NCBI RefSeq assembly: GCF_014805685.1
Contig: NC_060893.1
Coordinates: 14,243,773 to 14,307,772, forward strand
DNA length: 64,000 bases
Reading direction: 5' to 3'
DNA from: Silurus meridionalis
Taxonomy: Eukaryota; Chordata; Actinopteri; Siluriformes; Siluridae
Shown here piece after piece: positions 1-10,647 of this stretch. A model generated the notes under the pieces. The model did not search any database. It saw only the letters and a list, made by a program, of their open reading frames with translations, and was not told where the DNA came from. The first letter of the stretch is position 1. Every line of letters begins with the position of its first letter. The position numbers were made by a program, and so were the translations under genes.

Positions 1-37
1 ACACGCACGCACGCGCACACACACACACACACGCACA
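1..37. repeat. CA microsatellite
   Basis: Imperfect CA/CG dinucleotide run at the window edge. It probably continues to the left of the window. Confidence 0.9.
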
Positions 38-972
38 CATGCACGGACATACTGTGGGCCTAAACATTTTGCGTATTGGACTGTACATTTATTTCTGTCT
101 GGAAATAAATCTTCGTTGGAAACTGAAGCCATGTTTAATGGGCTGCTACTGCAAAACATTCGTGCTGTACATTTTGAATTAAAGTGCTGCACTAAGCACT
201 CACAAATGCTCAGAGAGAGACTGTGGGTGGTCTTGGGATTTAGGCTTGTCATGGTGAAAAAACTAAATTAGACTACATACCTAGAAATATTTCTGAGCAC
301 ACTCAGAAAAAAAATATTTTGAATATTTCATAAAAACTATTTGCTGATTTATGCAATTACTTTTCAATACTATTAATTTTATCTCGACATTTTTTTTCTT
401 TTTTTTTTGGTTTTGCTTACGTCTGAACACTCCCTTAATATTGTTCTATGACATAATTTTGACATTGTGGTGAAGGAAATGTAAAGCATATGCACATCAC
501 TCGAAAGACTATCTGTCTTAGGAGATAACATGATTCCTCACAAGGGGGAGCCAGAAACTTACACGCTCACTTCAGAAAGTGTTTAGGGCTGTGGAGCTGG
601 GGCCTATGAGCCTATGAGCACTGAACTTTAAGGTGCACATTCACACACTCAGTGGTTAAAAACATACATACATACATACATACAAAAAAAACCTCCTGAC
701 TACACTACGCTATAGAGTGCACTTGTACCACACAGCATTCAAACCCTGAAATTCTGAAAAATGTATAAAAATGTCCTGCAAAATCTGTGTATAATATAAA
801 AAATGCAGTACAAAAATAAATAAATAAATGGCAACAAAAACAGAAAAAGAATAAAAGAAAATATAAACAGCCTTGTGGGAAATGTTAATTACAGCATTTC
901 AGTGTATACAAGAATTAAGCAATCTTACTTTTTTGCTTTTAACACATTTTAGTTTTAGAATCTTGTAATGCT
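38..972. other. AT-rich upstream sequence, no gene seen
   Basis: No convincing exon, RNA gene or intact element is visible. A short CATA tetranucleotide run lies at 661-683 and there are several A-rich stretches. Confidence 0.5.
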
Positions 973-1028
973 TGATCTGCTGTAGCAACCCCTGATGGGA
1001 GCAGCCTAAATAATAATAATAATAATAA

Positions 1029-1059
<31 letters not shown>

Positions 1060-1076
1060 AAGAAGAAGAAAAGAAG
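973..1076 (+). repeat. RTE-like LINE 3' tail with TAA/GAA run
   Basis: About 35 bp reading as a terminal LINE segment (gatctgctgtagcaacccc and onward) is followed by a TAA run and then a GAA run. The same 3' terminus occurs at 1748-1979 on this strand and at about 62568 on the opposite strand. This is therefore a very short 5'-truncated copy of the same retrotransposon family. Confidence 0.6.
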
Positions 1077-1239
1077 AAGTAGTTTTAGAAGCTTCTAATA
1101 AATGTTTAGTTTTTTTCCCTTACTTTCTTCGTTTCTGGCTTTTTCTAATAAAACCTGTAATTATAGAACATTGTGTAAAAGAAGTGAAGAGAAAACATAA
1201 AAAAAAGTAAAATTATAATCAGGATCAATGTCTTCTACT

Positions 1240-1350
1240 GGACAAGCCGCCACTGTTGGGCATTTGAACAAGGCCATTAACACACTCTCTGCTCCAGGGA
1301 TGCTGTATCATGACCGACCCTGTACTCTGACCCCAGCTTTCTAACACTCT
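1240..1350 (+). repeat. tRNA-like SINE body fragment
   Basis: Contains a segment with 'gaacaaggccattaac', then 'gctccagggatgctgt' and 'ctgaccccagctttctaac'. It closely parallels 27590-27805, which also keeps a tRNA-like head. This looks like one dispersed SINE family, with the head missing here. Confidence 0.55.
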
Positions 1351-1487
1351 GGAAAATAAAAAAATAAAAAACTATCCTATTATGTACGTCACATGTAAAA
1401 ACCCCATAATAACATTTGCAATGAAAATTTAATTTGTTTAGATGCGGGGATTCCAATTATTTTTACTTTGGTCCTCATATTTGCAAA

Positions 1488-1620
1488 GGTGGCAAAAGTA
1501 CACACATCCTTCACTTAAGTAGTAGTTAAGTGCAGATGCTCATGTTTTAAAATATTGGGGGAAAGGTGAAGTTAAAGTAAAAAGTTTTGTGCTCTGACAT
1601 GTACTTAAGTAAAAAGTAGC
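1488..1620. repeat. Fish dispersed repeat fragment (cttaagta type)
   Basis: Repeated 'acttaagtaaaaagta' style phrases resemble a widespread teleost interspersed repeat known from memory. No termini could be defined. Confidence 0.4.
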
Positions 1621-1747
1621 CATTAATACTACCCGTTTTAGTGTCACGCTGGTAATTGGACATCTCGTCATATTAAAATTAGCACTGTCAATCGATTCAA
1701 ATATTTAATGCCGATTAATCGCATGACTGTCATGAGTTAATCGCACA

Positions 1748-1979
1748 TAGGGTATATTGGTAGAAGAATGCTGAGAATGGAGCCACCAGGAAGGAGGAAA
1801 TGAGAAAGGCCAAGAAGGAGGTTTATGGATGTGGTAAAGGAAAAAATCAGGTAGTTGGTTTGAAAGAGGCAGATGTAGAGGACAGGGGGCTATGGAGACA
1901 GATGATCCGCTGTGGCGACCCCTAATGGGAGCTGAAAGAAGAAGAAGAAGAAGAAGAAGAAGAAGAAGAAGAAGAAGAA
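1748..1979 (+). repeat. 5'-truncated RTE-like LINE 3' end
   Basis: In + sense this reads as the last part of a LINE protein (…IGRRMLRMEPPGRRK-like, then a DVVKE-like stretch) followed by 'gatccgctgtggcgacccc' and a GAA run. It corresponds to the C-terminal region seen antisense at 62568-62926. It sits inside copy A of the dispersed repeat, whose sequence resumes at about 1980. Confidence 0.7.
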
Positions 1980-1981
1980 TT

Positions 1982-2137
1982 ACAAATATTTATCTGCTCT
2001 AAATGTACCTTAAATGAATACTTTCAAATTTTTTAATACTCTAATCAACGTGGGCATGGACAAATATTTATCTGCTCTAAATGTACCTTAAATTAATACT
2101 TTCAAATTTTTTAATACTCTAATCAACGTGGGCATGG
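1982..2137. repeat. 78-bp tandem duplication
   Basis: Two near-identical 78-bp units start at 1982 and 2060, each opening with acaaatattta. A third partial unit begins at 2138. The related copy at about 53825-53900 has this segment only once, so the duplication is specific to this copy. Confidence 0.9.
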
Positions 2138-2318
2138 ACAAATATTGATGCTTTAAGCAAATGTATGTTTATTATTTGTAAAACCAAACTTAAACTAGAG
2201 CATAAAGACAATATTCTTGTTAATGTTTTAAAGTAATTATGGTGTTTTAAATTACAGACACATTTAAAAACTTCCATTTATGTCTAATATTTTATAAAAG
2301 ATGTTCCTACTTACAAGA

Positions 2319-2425
2319 AAACAATATCTTTGAACAGTTTCAGTCAGGTTTTAGGCCCCATCATAGCACAGAAACTGTTATGATGGAGCCTAAAACCTGA
2401 CTGAAACTCTTCAAAGACATTGTTT
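2319..2425. repeat. Inverted repeat (47-bp arms) in the LINE
   Basis: Arms 2319-2365 and 2379-2425 are reverse complements at 44 of 47 positions, around a 13-nt loop (2366-2378). The left arm is sense RT sequence. The right arm is its inverted copy and replaces RT sequence that should lie before GSVLGPLLF. Confidence 0.9.
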
Positions 2426-2502
2426 GAAGGTACAAGGTTCAGTTCTAGGACCCCTGCTTTTTACAATATACATGATTCCCTTGTGAAATATTATTAGACG
2501 GC

Positions 2503-3299
2503 ATGGGATTAGCTTTCACTGTTATGCTGATGATACCCAACTATATATCTAATCGAAACCAGGCGATAGCTCAATTGGCTCGGATAACTGAGTGTGTCAA
2601 AGGATTAAAAGATTGTATGACTCATAACTTTCTATTGTTAAATTCTGATAAGAAAGAGTTTTTGCTCATCAGCCCAAAAACCAAAAGTACACAGATGCTC
2701 CAGCATTTCAACCTGCATTTAGAAGGATGTACTGTAACTACCAGTTCAACTACCTGGGAGTTATTTTAAACACCAACTTGTCTTTTGTAAATCATATCAA
2801 CCATATTACAAAAACAGACTTTTTCCACTTTAGAAATATTGCTAAGCTATATCTGATGCAGAGAAGCTCGTCCATGCATTCATGACCTCCAGACTGGACT
2901 ATTGTAATGCATTACTAAGTGGTTGTCCTGCATCATTAATAACCAAGCTACAGTTAGCCCAGAATGCTGTAGCCAGAGTTCTCACAAGGTCAAGAAAATA
3001 TGACCATATAACCCCAATCTTATCATCCCTACAATGGCTACCTGTTAAGATTTGAATTGACTACAAACTACTGCTACTTACTTATAAAAACACTAAATGG
3101 TTTGGCTCCCATGTATATATCCAGTCTTTTAACACGCTACAATCCGTCACGCTCCTTGAGATCTGAAAACTCCGGACTTCTAGTAGTTCCTAAAATAGTA
3201 AAGTCCACTAAAGTTGGTAGATCGTTCTCACAATTAGCTCCTAAACTTTGTAATAGTGTTCCTGAAAGTGTTCGGGGCTCAAACACTCTCCCAGTTTGA
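2503..3299 (+). pseudogene. LINE reverse-transcriptase remnant
   Basis: Decayed RT/C-terminal coding region of the L2-like element. The open stretch 2503-2769 follows the YADD region (…LLNSDKKEFLLISPK…), and 3057-3299 covers the C-terminal part (YNPSRSLRSENSGLLVVP). Between and within them are stops and frameshifts, so no functional protein is expected. It is unrelated to the flanking gene. Confidence 0.75.
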
Positions 3300-4849
3300 G
3301 TGCAGATTAAAATATTTTCTTCTTAGCAAAGCCTGCACATAACACACACCACATATCCTAACCTTGTGCTCCAGTACATCTAATCACATGCACATGATCA
3401 ACTTCCCATCCCGTTCCCCATCCCAAGGCATTCTGAGATTGAGCCAGTCCATGTCCCACCTCATGAAGATTGTAGACCTTTAAAGAAGTAGATGCCGACC
3501 GGCAACATCCCGAACCATATAGAAACGTACCGGCACCATTTGGATTTCACTTTATGTAGCGTTTGGACATTGTACCTCTTTGAGTGTTTAAAGGCTCTGG
3601 CATGGATAAGCTGGTGTTGGATCTATGATGATCGCAAATGTTAAGCTATTTTATGAGTTGCTCAGTTGCTCCTGGTTCCATAATCTTAATGACTGTATAA
3701 GACTGTAGAGAGGACATTAATCGCAATCACACACTCTGGTGCTCATGTTAGTTCTCACTCTCCAGTGTTCCATATTGTTTTAAAGACCATAATCACACTC
3801 TTGATATCACCCAAATGAGGATGGGTTCCCCTTCTGTGTCTGGTTCCTCTCAAGGTTTCTTCCTCATAACATCTGGGGGAGTTTCTCCTTGCCACAGTCG
3901 CCATGGCAATGCTCATCAGAGATGAATACACACCGTTCACCTTAACTCTTGAATTCTGTAAACCTGCTTTGAGACAATGTTTGTTGTGAAAAGCGCTATA
4001 GAAATAAAGTTGAACTTGATCTTAAATTACGTAAATCTTATGGACACCAAACAGAACTTTTGCTATGTTTCCACACGGATGGTTAATGAGGTAATACTGG
4101 CGAAACTGTACCTCTTATAACTTTCATTCGGATTACATAATCAGAGAATATTTGTATTCAGTGTGAATTGGTTTATTTAAAAGTAGACTTTTCGAGCTTT
4201 CTATTCATATATTTTATTATGTCTGCGTGGCAAATATTCACTGAGATTCAGGGTGTTTTATTTGTGTGTCTGTGAAGAGAGATGACTGAGATGTCAAAAA
4301 GCGCCCCCTGTCTGTTTTACAAAAGCACAGCGTTTTGTTGTTATTATAAGTGTATACTAATAAAAGAACTTTACAGATTTTAATGATACATTGCTCTTAT
4401 ATGTACAATGAAAAAGTTTAAGTTTCGTCGTTATAAGGAAAAAATGCCACAAAACGAGTTGGCGCGTTTGTCAACTCCAGATGCTAAATTGTCGGATGTG
4501 CGCACCATGGCGGATTTTGGTGCTGATTTGACACTTGGCGCATCAGGAAAAGAAATGTTTAGTGATAAAAATATATATTATTTATATATATTTATATATT
4601 ACTACAAAATTAATTTAATATTTTGTTACCTAATGAATGTATCCAGGCTTAACATCCGCCATATAAAACACAATCAGAGAAAAGAAGATGATGTTCAGGT
4701 GATCAGGAATGTCTCTTTTCTCAGTCATGTTTACATTGCAACTCTGTCTCATCCACGTGTCTCATCCACACTTCTTGTTGCTTCTGCCTTACTTTTTGTT
4801 AGTTTTTTAAACTAACAAAAGGCTCTCCCAAAATATTTAATTAAGTTCT

Positions 4850-5118
4850 GTAGATCCACATACTTCCAAATTTATTATTTTAATCAACTTCGGCTAAGTA
4901 GAATTTACTTTAAATTACACATGACCATAAAAATTGTGCTTACTGATAGCTCTGTGCCATTTCTCTCCATTAGGGTGTGAAACCCAGCAGGAGTGTAAAG
5001 TGCAAGAGAAAGCGCCCTCTGGCCGCTACACCTTCCGTCCAGTGAACCGAAGACACACACACACACACACACACACACAGAGACGCGCGCGGGGGAAAAC
5101 GACAAAGGCTTTTCAAAC
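4850..5118 (+). promoter_or_regulatory. Putative ush1c promoter/5' UTR
   Basis: Sequence just before the harmonin start codon becomes GC-richer, contains a CA run (5052-5079), and has a CTCF-like motif on the reverse strand (gcgccctctggccg at 5012-5025). No TATA box is clear. The ATG context is caaacATGg, with A at -3 and G at +4, a good vertebrate initiation context. The transcription start cannot be placed from sequence alone. Confidence 0.4.
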
Positions 5119-5788
5119 ATGGAGAGGAAGGTCGCTCGCGAATTTCGCCATAAGGTAATCGAGTGATGGGGTTTTCTTCTACAGTTTACCTTCTCTAATA
5201 TCTGAGTAATGTTGGCCGATGTTAGGAAATGATCTCTAGTCGTTGAAGAATGGCGGATGACTCGCTGCGCACCTGATAGAAGCTCTCAAATTGTCACATT
5301 AGTCTCTCTCGCACAGTAAACAGCAAAAGCATGATTAAACACACTTTCACTTTATTTAAGCTTATTTATTTTTACTTGCTATGATCCTCTGGCTTACCTG
5401 CGAGCGTGAACTGAGTTACCTGTACACACCTTTACCTGAGGTTTATAGGATATATCTCGCAATAGATTACTTACTTATGGTTGGGACCTGTTTGTTTGTT
5501 TGTTTGTTTAGCCCGTTTATAAGCATTCATTAAACATTTGGAATATCCACATACAATGTTTTCTGCTTTATATAATACTGCATGTGCTGAAATGAACTCA
5601 GGTTTAGGTGTTGTGCTGTGGTTTCTGTTTATTGAGGCAAACAACGTAAGGCTGATTTGTATAATAATAATGATGATAATAAAAAACAACAAATTATTAA
5701 TTCATTAATTACTATACATGTAAATTGATTTTCTATATAAAGAGTGTATAGGTTTGAGGGTTTTCTTTGTGAGCTCCCTGCAAATATC

Positions 5789-5834
<46 letters not shown>

Positions 5835-8800
5835 CCTGTGTGTGTTTGGGGGGTGCTTCACTCAAAGGTCTTCTTCAGTGTTCTGGATAGATGCAATGTC
5901 AGACAAGACGTTTTTTAATTTTTTATAGTATTTATTTTTTTTCTCTGTGACTAGGCCTGCGACCTACAGAGGCTTCTGCCTTCTGCCTTTGTTTAATGCT
6001 GACATGCAGACGTGTCCCTACTTCGTCTCAGCTGTTGTGAATTCATCATAGGTTGTACCCTAGTGTATTTTATTGGAGGACATTCAGGACTATAGTACAT
6101 GATTCATGCTCAGAATTTAAATTTTATTGCTTTATGGTGTCAAAGTCCAGGCTAAGGGACACATGGGGCTTGTATAAAACATATTTATTACACCCTATGC
6201 ACTCCTCATCCAAGCCAGATCTTATCGTGTACAGTATACTCTATTCTAGTGTATTTTTTATCTGTAATAATTAAAATACACTGTAAGGTTTGTCCAAGTG
6301 TATTTTTGAAACATTTTGATTATGAAAACAAATGTACATGTTATAGGTTGAAAACAAATATCGATTCCAAAACATCATGTCATTCATTCAGCCATTCATT
6401 CAACGATTTATTCATCCACCCATTTTCACTAAACCCTGGTCAGGGTTGCGGTGAATGCACAACCTATATAAGGAACACACAGTAAATTAACCCTGAATGA
6501 AACACTAGTCATTTATGCACTAGTCATATATACTATATTATATACTTAAAATATATTCTGTGAAATTAACAGCCTATTATGTGAGAGAATAATCAACTTT
6601 TAACCATAGCACTCACCTTTAAGGTTTTCAGTTTTGTAATATTATGTCTCATATACACATTTACATGTGACAGCAACAGTGATGTAGTTTTGGCCATGCA
6701 CATTCATGTAAAATGAGCCGCTCAGTGTGAGAAGATGGAGTGCAGGGGCATGAGCAGGTCTACTGGAGCAGATCAGCACCCAACTATTTCCACCTGACCA
6801 AGAACAATAGCATGTGTCACATCGGTTCTCCAGGTCACTGAAACACATCTCCCACGTCCAACAGCAAAAACCTTTCTCTTTGCTGTTGTGTCTCTAAGAG
6901 AGAGATGTGTGGCATCATTGACTGGCCTGAACGTTTTCTTAAAATATTTTTGCAGCAGTTCAGTCACCACAAGGTATGATGGTCCGCCATATTAAACCTG
7001 TTTAGCACAGGAATTTTTATTTACTTTTTGTTCTTCTTTGCAGGTTGATTTGCTGATTGATAATGAGGCAGAAAAGGATTACTTGTATGATGTTCTGCGC
7101 ATGTACCATAAGTAAGTTTGATCTTTTGATCTATTGTGGATTTCCTGACTGGGTGGTTGGCTGTTTTTGTTTTTTAATAATTCATTATAGACAGTAGAAC
7201 AACAAAGCCATGAAACTTTGTAATTTTACAATGAAGAGCGTAAAAACATGTTATTTATTTGTTATTTCTCGGTGGTCCTGGTCCTGGTCTTGGTAGTTTG
7301 TATTAACTAGCTACTTTTGACATGATTGTCCATGATAGTCATTTTTGCTTATTTCCATTCATTATTTTATTTTAGAATTCATACAAAATAACTTTGTGGT
7401 TGTACAACAAAATATGTCAGAACAGTATTTTACATTTTATAGAAAATTGTTTCTTATTGGTTAATAATTCATGAACGTTTGTAGCACAGTAAGGAAAACA
7501 ACATTGTTGCATGCAGTTGAATTATACATTGGGTTTCTTTTTATCTAAACAATAAGAACTAAATAGGTTTTTCCGCTTGATCTTTGTTTGGTTGCTCTAT
7601 TGGACCAGTGGCTGAAGGTTGTCCTATTGGATGGAGATCTGATAGTTTCCAATCTCCACCCGTCACATGCAGCCATTCACAAAAGACACTTTGCTGTTGA
7701 TATTTGAGTCAGGAGTAAAATACCAGTCATCAAAATTTCATAGAACACAGAACACAAAATCCAAAAAGCATTACTTTAAACGTTTGCATTTGAAAACTAA
7801 GAGCTACACAAAAATATTTGGAAACACTATTATAATTCATTTTTATTGGTCAAAGAAGAATAGATTATGTAGAACATTAATAATGCCACTATGGCTTAAA
7901 TGACTAATTTCAGTAAATTATATAAAATTATAAGTATCAGATCATCAGAAATAATGACTAGAATAGTGGCTCAAGAAGTTTGCTGTTTTTAAATCTATCA
8001 CTACAGGATAAAATATTAGTAAAGCAGTAGTCACAGGACTAAATTTCACTATGCTTCTGAACCACCCCATATATCATTGAATAATGCAAATTCTCCTTTT
8101 TTCTTTATTATAGCAAGTGTTTTACGTATCAAAATATGATCAGTGTAATTTGCTCCAATAACCTGAAGTGCTACTTGACACTAGTTATATTGTCTTTAAG
8201 CCTCTTCGGATGCATGCTTCTGGAATAGTCTTAATAACGGTTCTTTTTATTAGGTCAATGGAGCTGTCTGTCCTGGTGGGGGACTTGAAGCTGGTGATTA
8301 ATGAACCAAACCGCTTGCCTCTATTTGATGCCATTCGGCCTCTCATCCCTCTCAAGCACCAGGTGGAGTATGACAACCTTACCCCAAAGAGATCCAGGTG
8401 AGAAGATGGCATAAATTAATAATTATAGACAAATTAAATGGTAACAAACAGAAAGAGAGAGGGGGTGGGATCCACACTGTCCAAGTACTGGGGTAATGTA
8501 ATTGCTCCCTCTTGGGTTCAGTGAACCATGTCAGACTGGTTATAAACACTATGAGTATAATCCAGTGTGACACACATCTCTAATAGTGCAGAACCTGCTA
8601 GTTCCCAGCTATGGTTAATGTAGTCAGATGAAATGTTTTATCTAAGCTCTTAGATATGGTGACATTTAAATGTAATGCAGCATAATGTTTGAGACAAAAA
8701 TGTTTTGGTAAAAATATTTTTTTTTACATAAATGAAAAAGGAGCACACTGATGGTAGATTATACACTTTTTCCAGCTAAGAGAGTATATATATTTACTTA

Positions 8801-10599
8801 TTAGAAAGTCTTATAGTACATAACCTATATATTTTTACAAAATATATAAAAGTTTCTTATAAGATATATCTTTTATTCATGCTCAACATTCAGTTGTAAG
8901 AAGTCATATTTACATAACAGAAGTAATTCTGTTATGTAAATCTTAATAGGAATCTGTGCAGACGAATTTAATTTTTTCACTCCATACTTGTCATAGACAA
9001 TTGTGTCCATATGAGCTTTTATAATGTACTTAAAATCATACAACTTATATTTTCTTTATCAAGAATGATGCTAATAAAAGTAAATAAAAAGCTATTAAAA
9101 TAATTTATTTGAATCTTCTGTGACTGACACAGCTTTACAGTATTTACAACATTGCTACACAATGACTAAATTGAGATCCCAAATAGAGATTGAGTTACAG
9201 TTTGATTTCACTGGTCACACATTCACTGATTACATGTTTATGTCTGCTGGGGCAGCCCAATCTTACTAAAATTAAAATCATAGATTTTCTAATGTATTAC
9301 ATGTTGCAAATACTTCATTTAAACTTTTGTTGATTCATGGGACTTAAGTATTAGTATATTATCTGAAGAGATTATTAGAAAATGAAAAATTATAAAAAAT
9401 TTTTTTTTATGAAAACAACTGTATCCAATACACAATTAAAATTTTCAAATTGCAATTCAGGAAGTGGTCTTCGATGCAGTTTAGGCACATGTCATAATTT
9501 TCTTAATGTATCTGCGCCTTGAAGTCACATATCTAATCTAATAGATGCACATGCACTAGAGGATGTGGTCAGTTTAATACGTTGATAATCATATTAATAA
9601 GAAATACACGTTTTAGATTTAAATCTGCCCTAACCAAAAATGTAAGTGTATTTACTAAACTTAAAATCTTATTAAGATACAGTCCAGATTCAAGGCTCAT
9701 TAAATAGGCAGGTTTAATTTGAATGAGTTCTTCCTTATTTAATGGAGATCCAGTGCAAACAGCTTTCTACTTAAAATAATCGTTTTTGTCATATGAATTT
9801 TCTCTTTGCATGCAGGAAGCTGAAAGAAGTGCGTTTGGATCGTACTCACCCTGAAGGCTTGGGTCTGAGTGTACGAGGTGGCCTAGAATTTGGTTGTGGA
9901 CTCTTTATCTCACAGATTGTAAAGGATGGACAGGCTGGAAATGTGGGCCTGCAGGTAAGAGAGAAAAAGCAAGACGGAAAGAGAGAAGGGAGAGAAGTGG
10001 CATGGTAGCACTAGTATACAGTATCTGTTGTATGATAAAAAAAATTTATAAACTCAAAAAATGCATATGTCATTGTTTAGCATTTTATTAAAAAAAAACA
10101 GCTATCATTACTATGAACAACAAATATAGGATTTTGTGCATGTTGTTAGGGTAATACTCTGCAGCCTATAAAAGCCTACAGGAGAAATAGCTCTTTGTAG
10201 AGTCTGCATTTGAGCAATAGTAACTTCATATGTAGCAAGAAAAAAAACAAACAATGCACAGCTGCATTTTATGTTGATGTCAGGACACCCTCACACCACT
10301 AGGTGGAGTAAATAAACGTACTATGATCCCATTTTACAAAACCTGCACCTTCAGCAGTTTTCTTATTTGCAGCATTTTGAAGGACTCAGGGCTACACATG
10401 ACTCTGTGTTAGAAATGTATGAGTATGCGGACATTTAGCATCTTTATGCAGAAAAATACATCCATTTGTATGCTGACCTGTACTCAGGAACTCAGAAACA
10501 TTATTAAAATTTTTAGTTAATGTCTGAAACAATTTATTTTACAGTCCCAACTCTGGGGAAAAAAAATATATATTTATATTCATATATTTATTCATATAT

Positions 10600-10647
<48 letters not shown>

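Larger units (their letters stand above)
2256..4021 (+). mobile_element. L2/CR1-like LINE, 5'-truncated
   Basis: Translation in shifting + frames shows reverse-transcriptase landmarks: SGFRPHHSTET near 2342-2377, GSVLGPLLF near 2440, and FHCYADDTQLYIS (catalytic YADD) near 2515-2555. Later come LLNSD, RLDYCNALLSG, AQNAVARVLT, WLPV and YNPSRSLRS type blocks to about 3330, typical of L2/CR1-group LINEs. The 3' UTR ends near 4019 with 'aaaagcgctatagaaataaa'. A 9-bp flanking direct repeat, ttaaattac (2247-2255 and 4022-4030), marks the insertion, and the copy at 54000-54030 shows the empty site. Stops and frame changes make it a dead copy. Confidence 0.8.
1681..4575 (+). repeat. Dispersed repeat, copy A (interrupted)
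   Basis: Three separated blocks (1681-1747, about 1980-2255, 4022-4575) match, in the same order and orientation, blocks at 53735-54249, 55057-55094 and 55600-55865. The 5' end contains the atttaatcgc/attaatcgca type sequence common in non-autonomous fish DNA transposons, perhaps hAT-like; family assignment is inference. Copy A is broken by an RTE-like LINE tail (1748-1979) and an L2-like LINE (2256-4021). A reading frame at 4408-4815 lies in this repeat and is not a gene. Confidence 0.75.

Noticed and set aside
3755..3940. Matching - strand frames here and at 57682-57903 (ARRNSPRCYEEETLRGTR against ARKNSLRCYEEETLRGTR)
   Set aside because: They are two antisense translations of the L2-like LINE 3' UTR. 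The match reflects repeat homology, not a conserved protein.
4408..4815. 135-codon + frame starting MKKFKFRRYKEK
   Set aside because: Its first part lies in dispersed repeat copy A, and copy B (55720-55830) has the matching DNA with the frame broken. It is not a gene.
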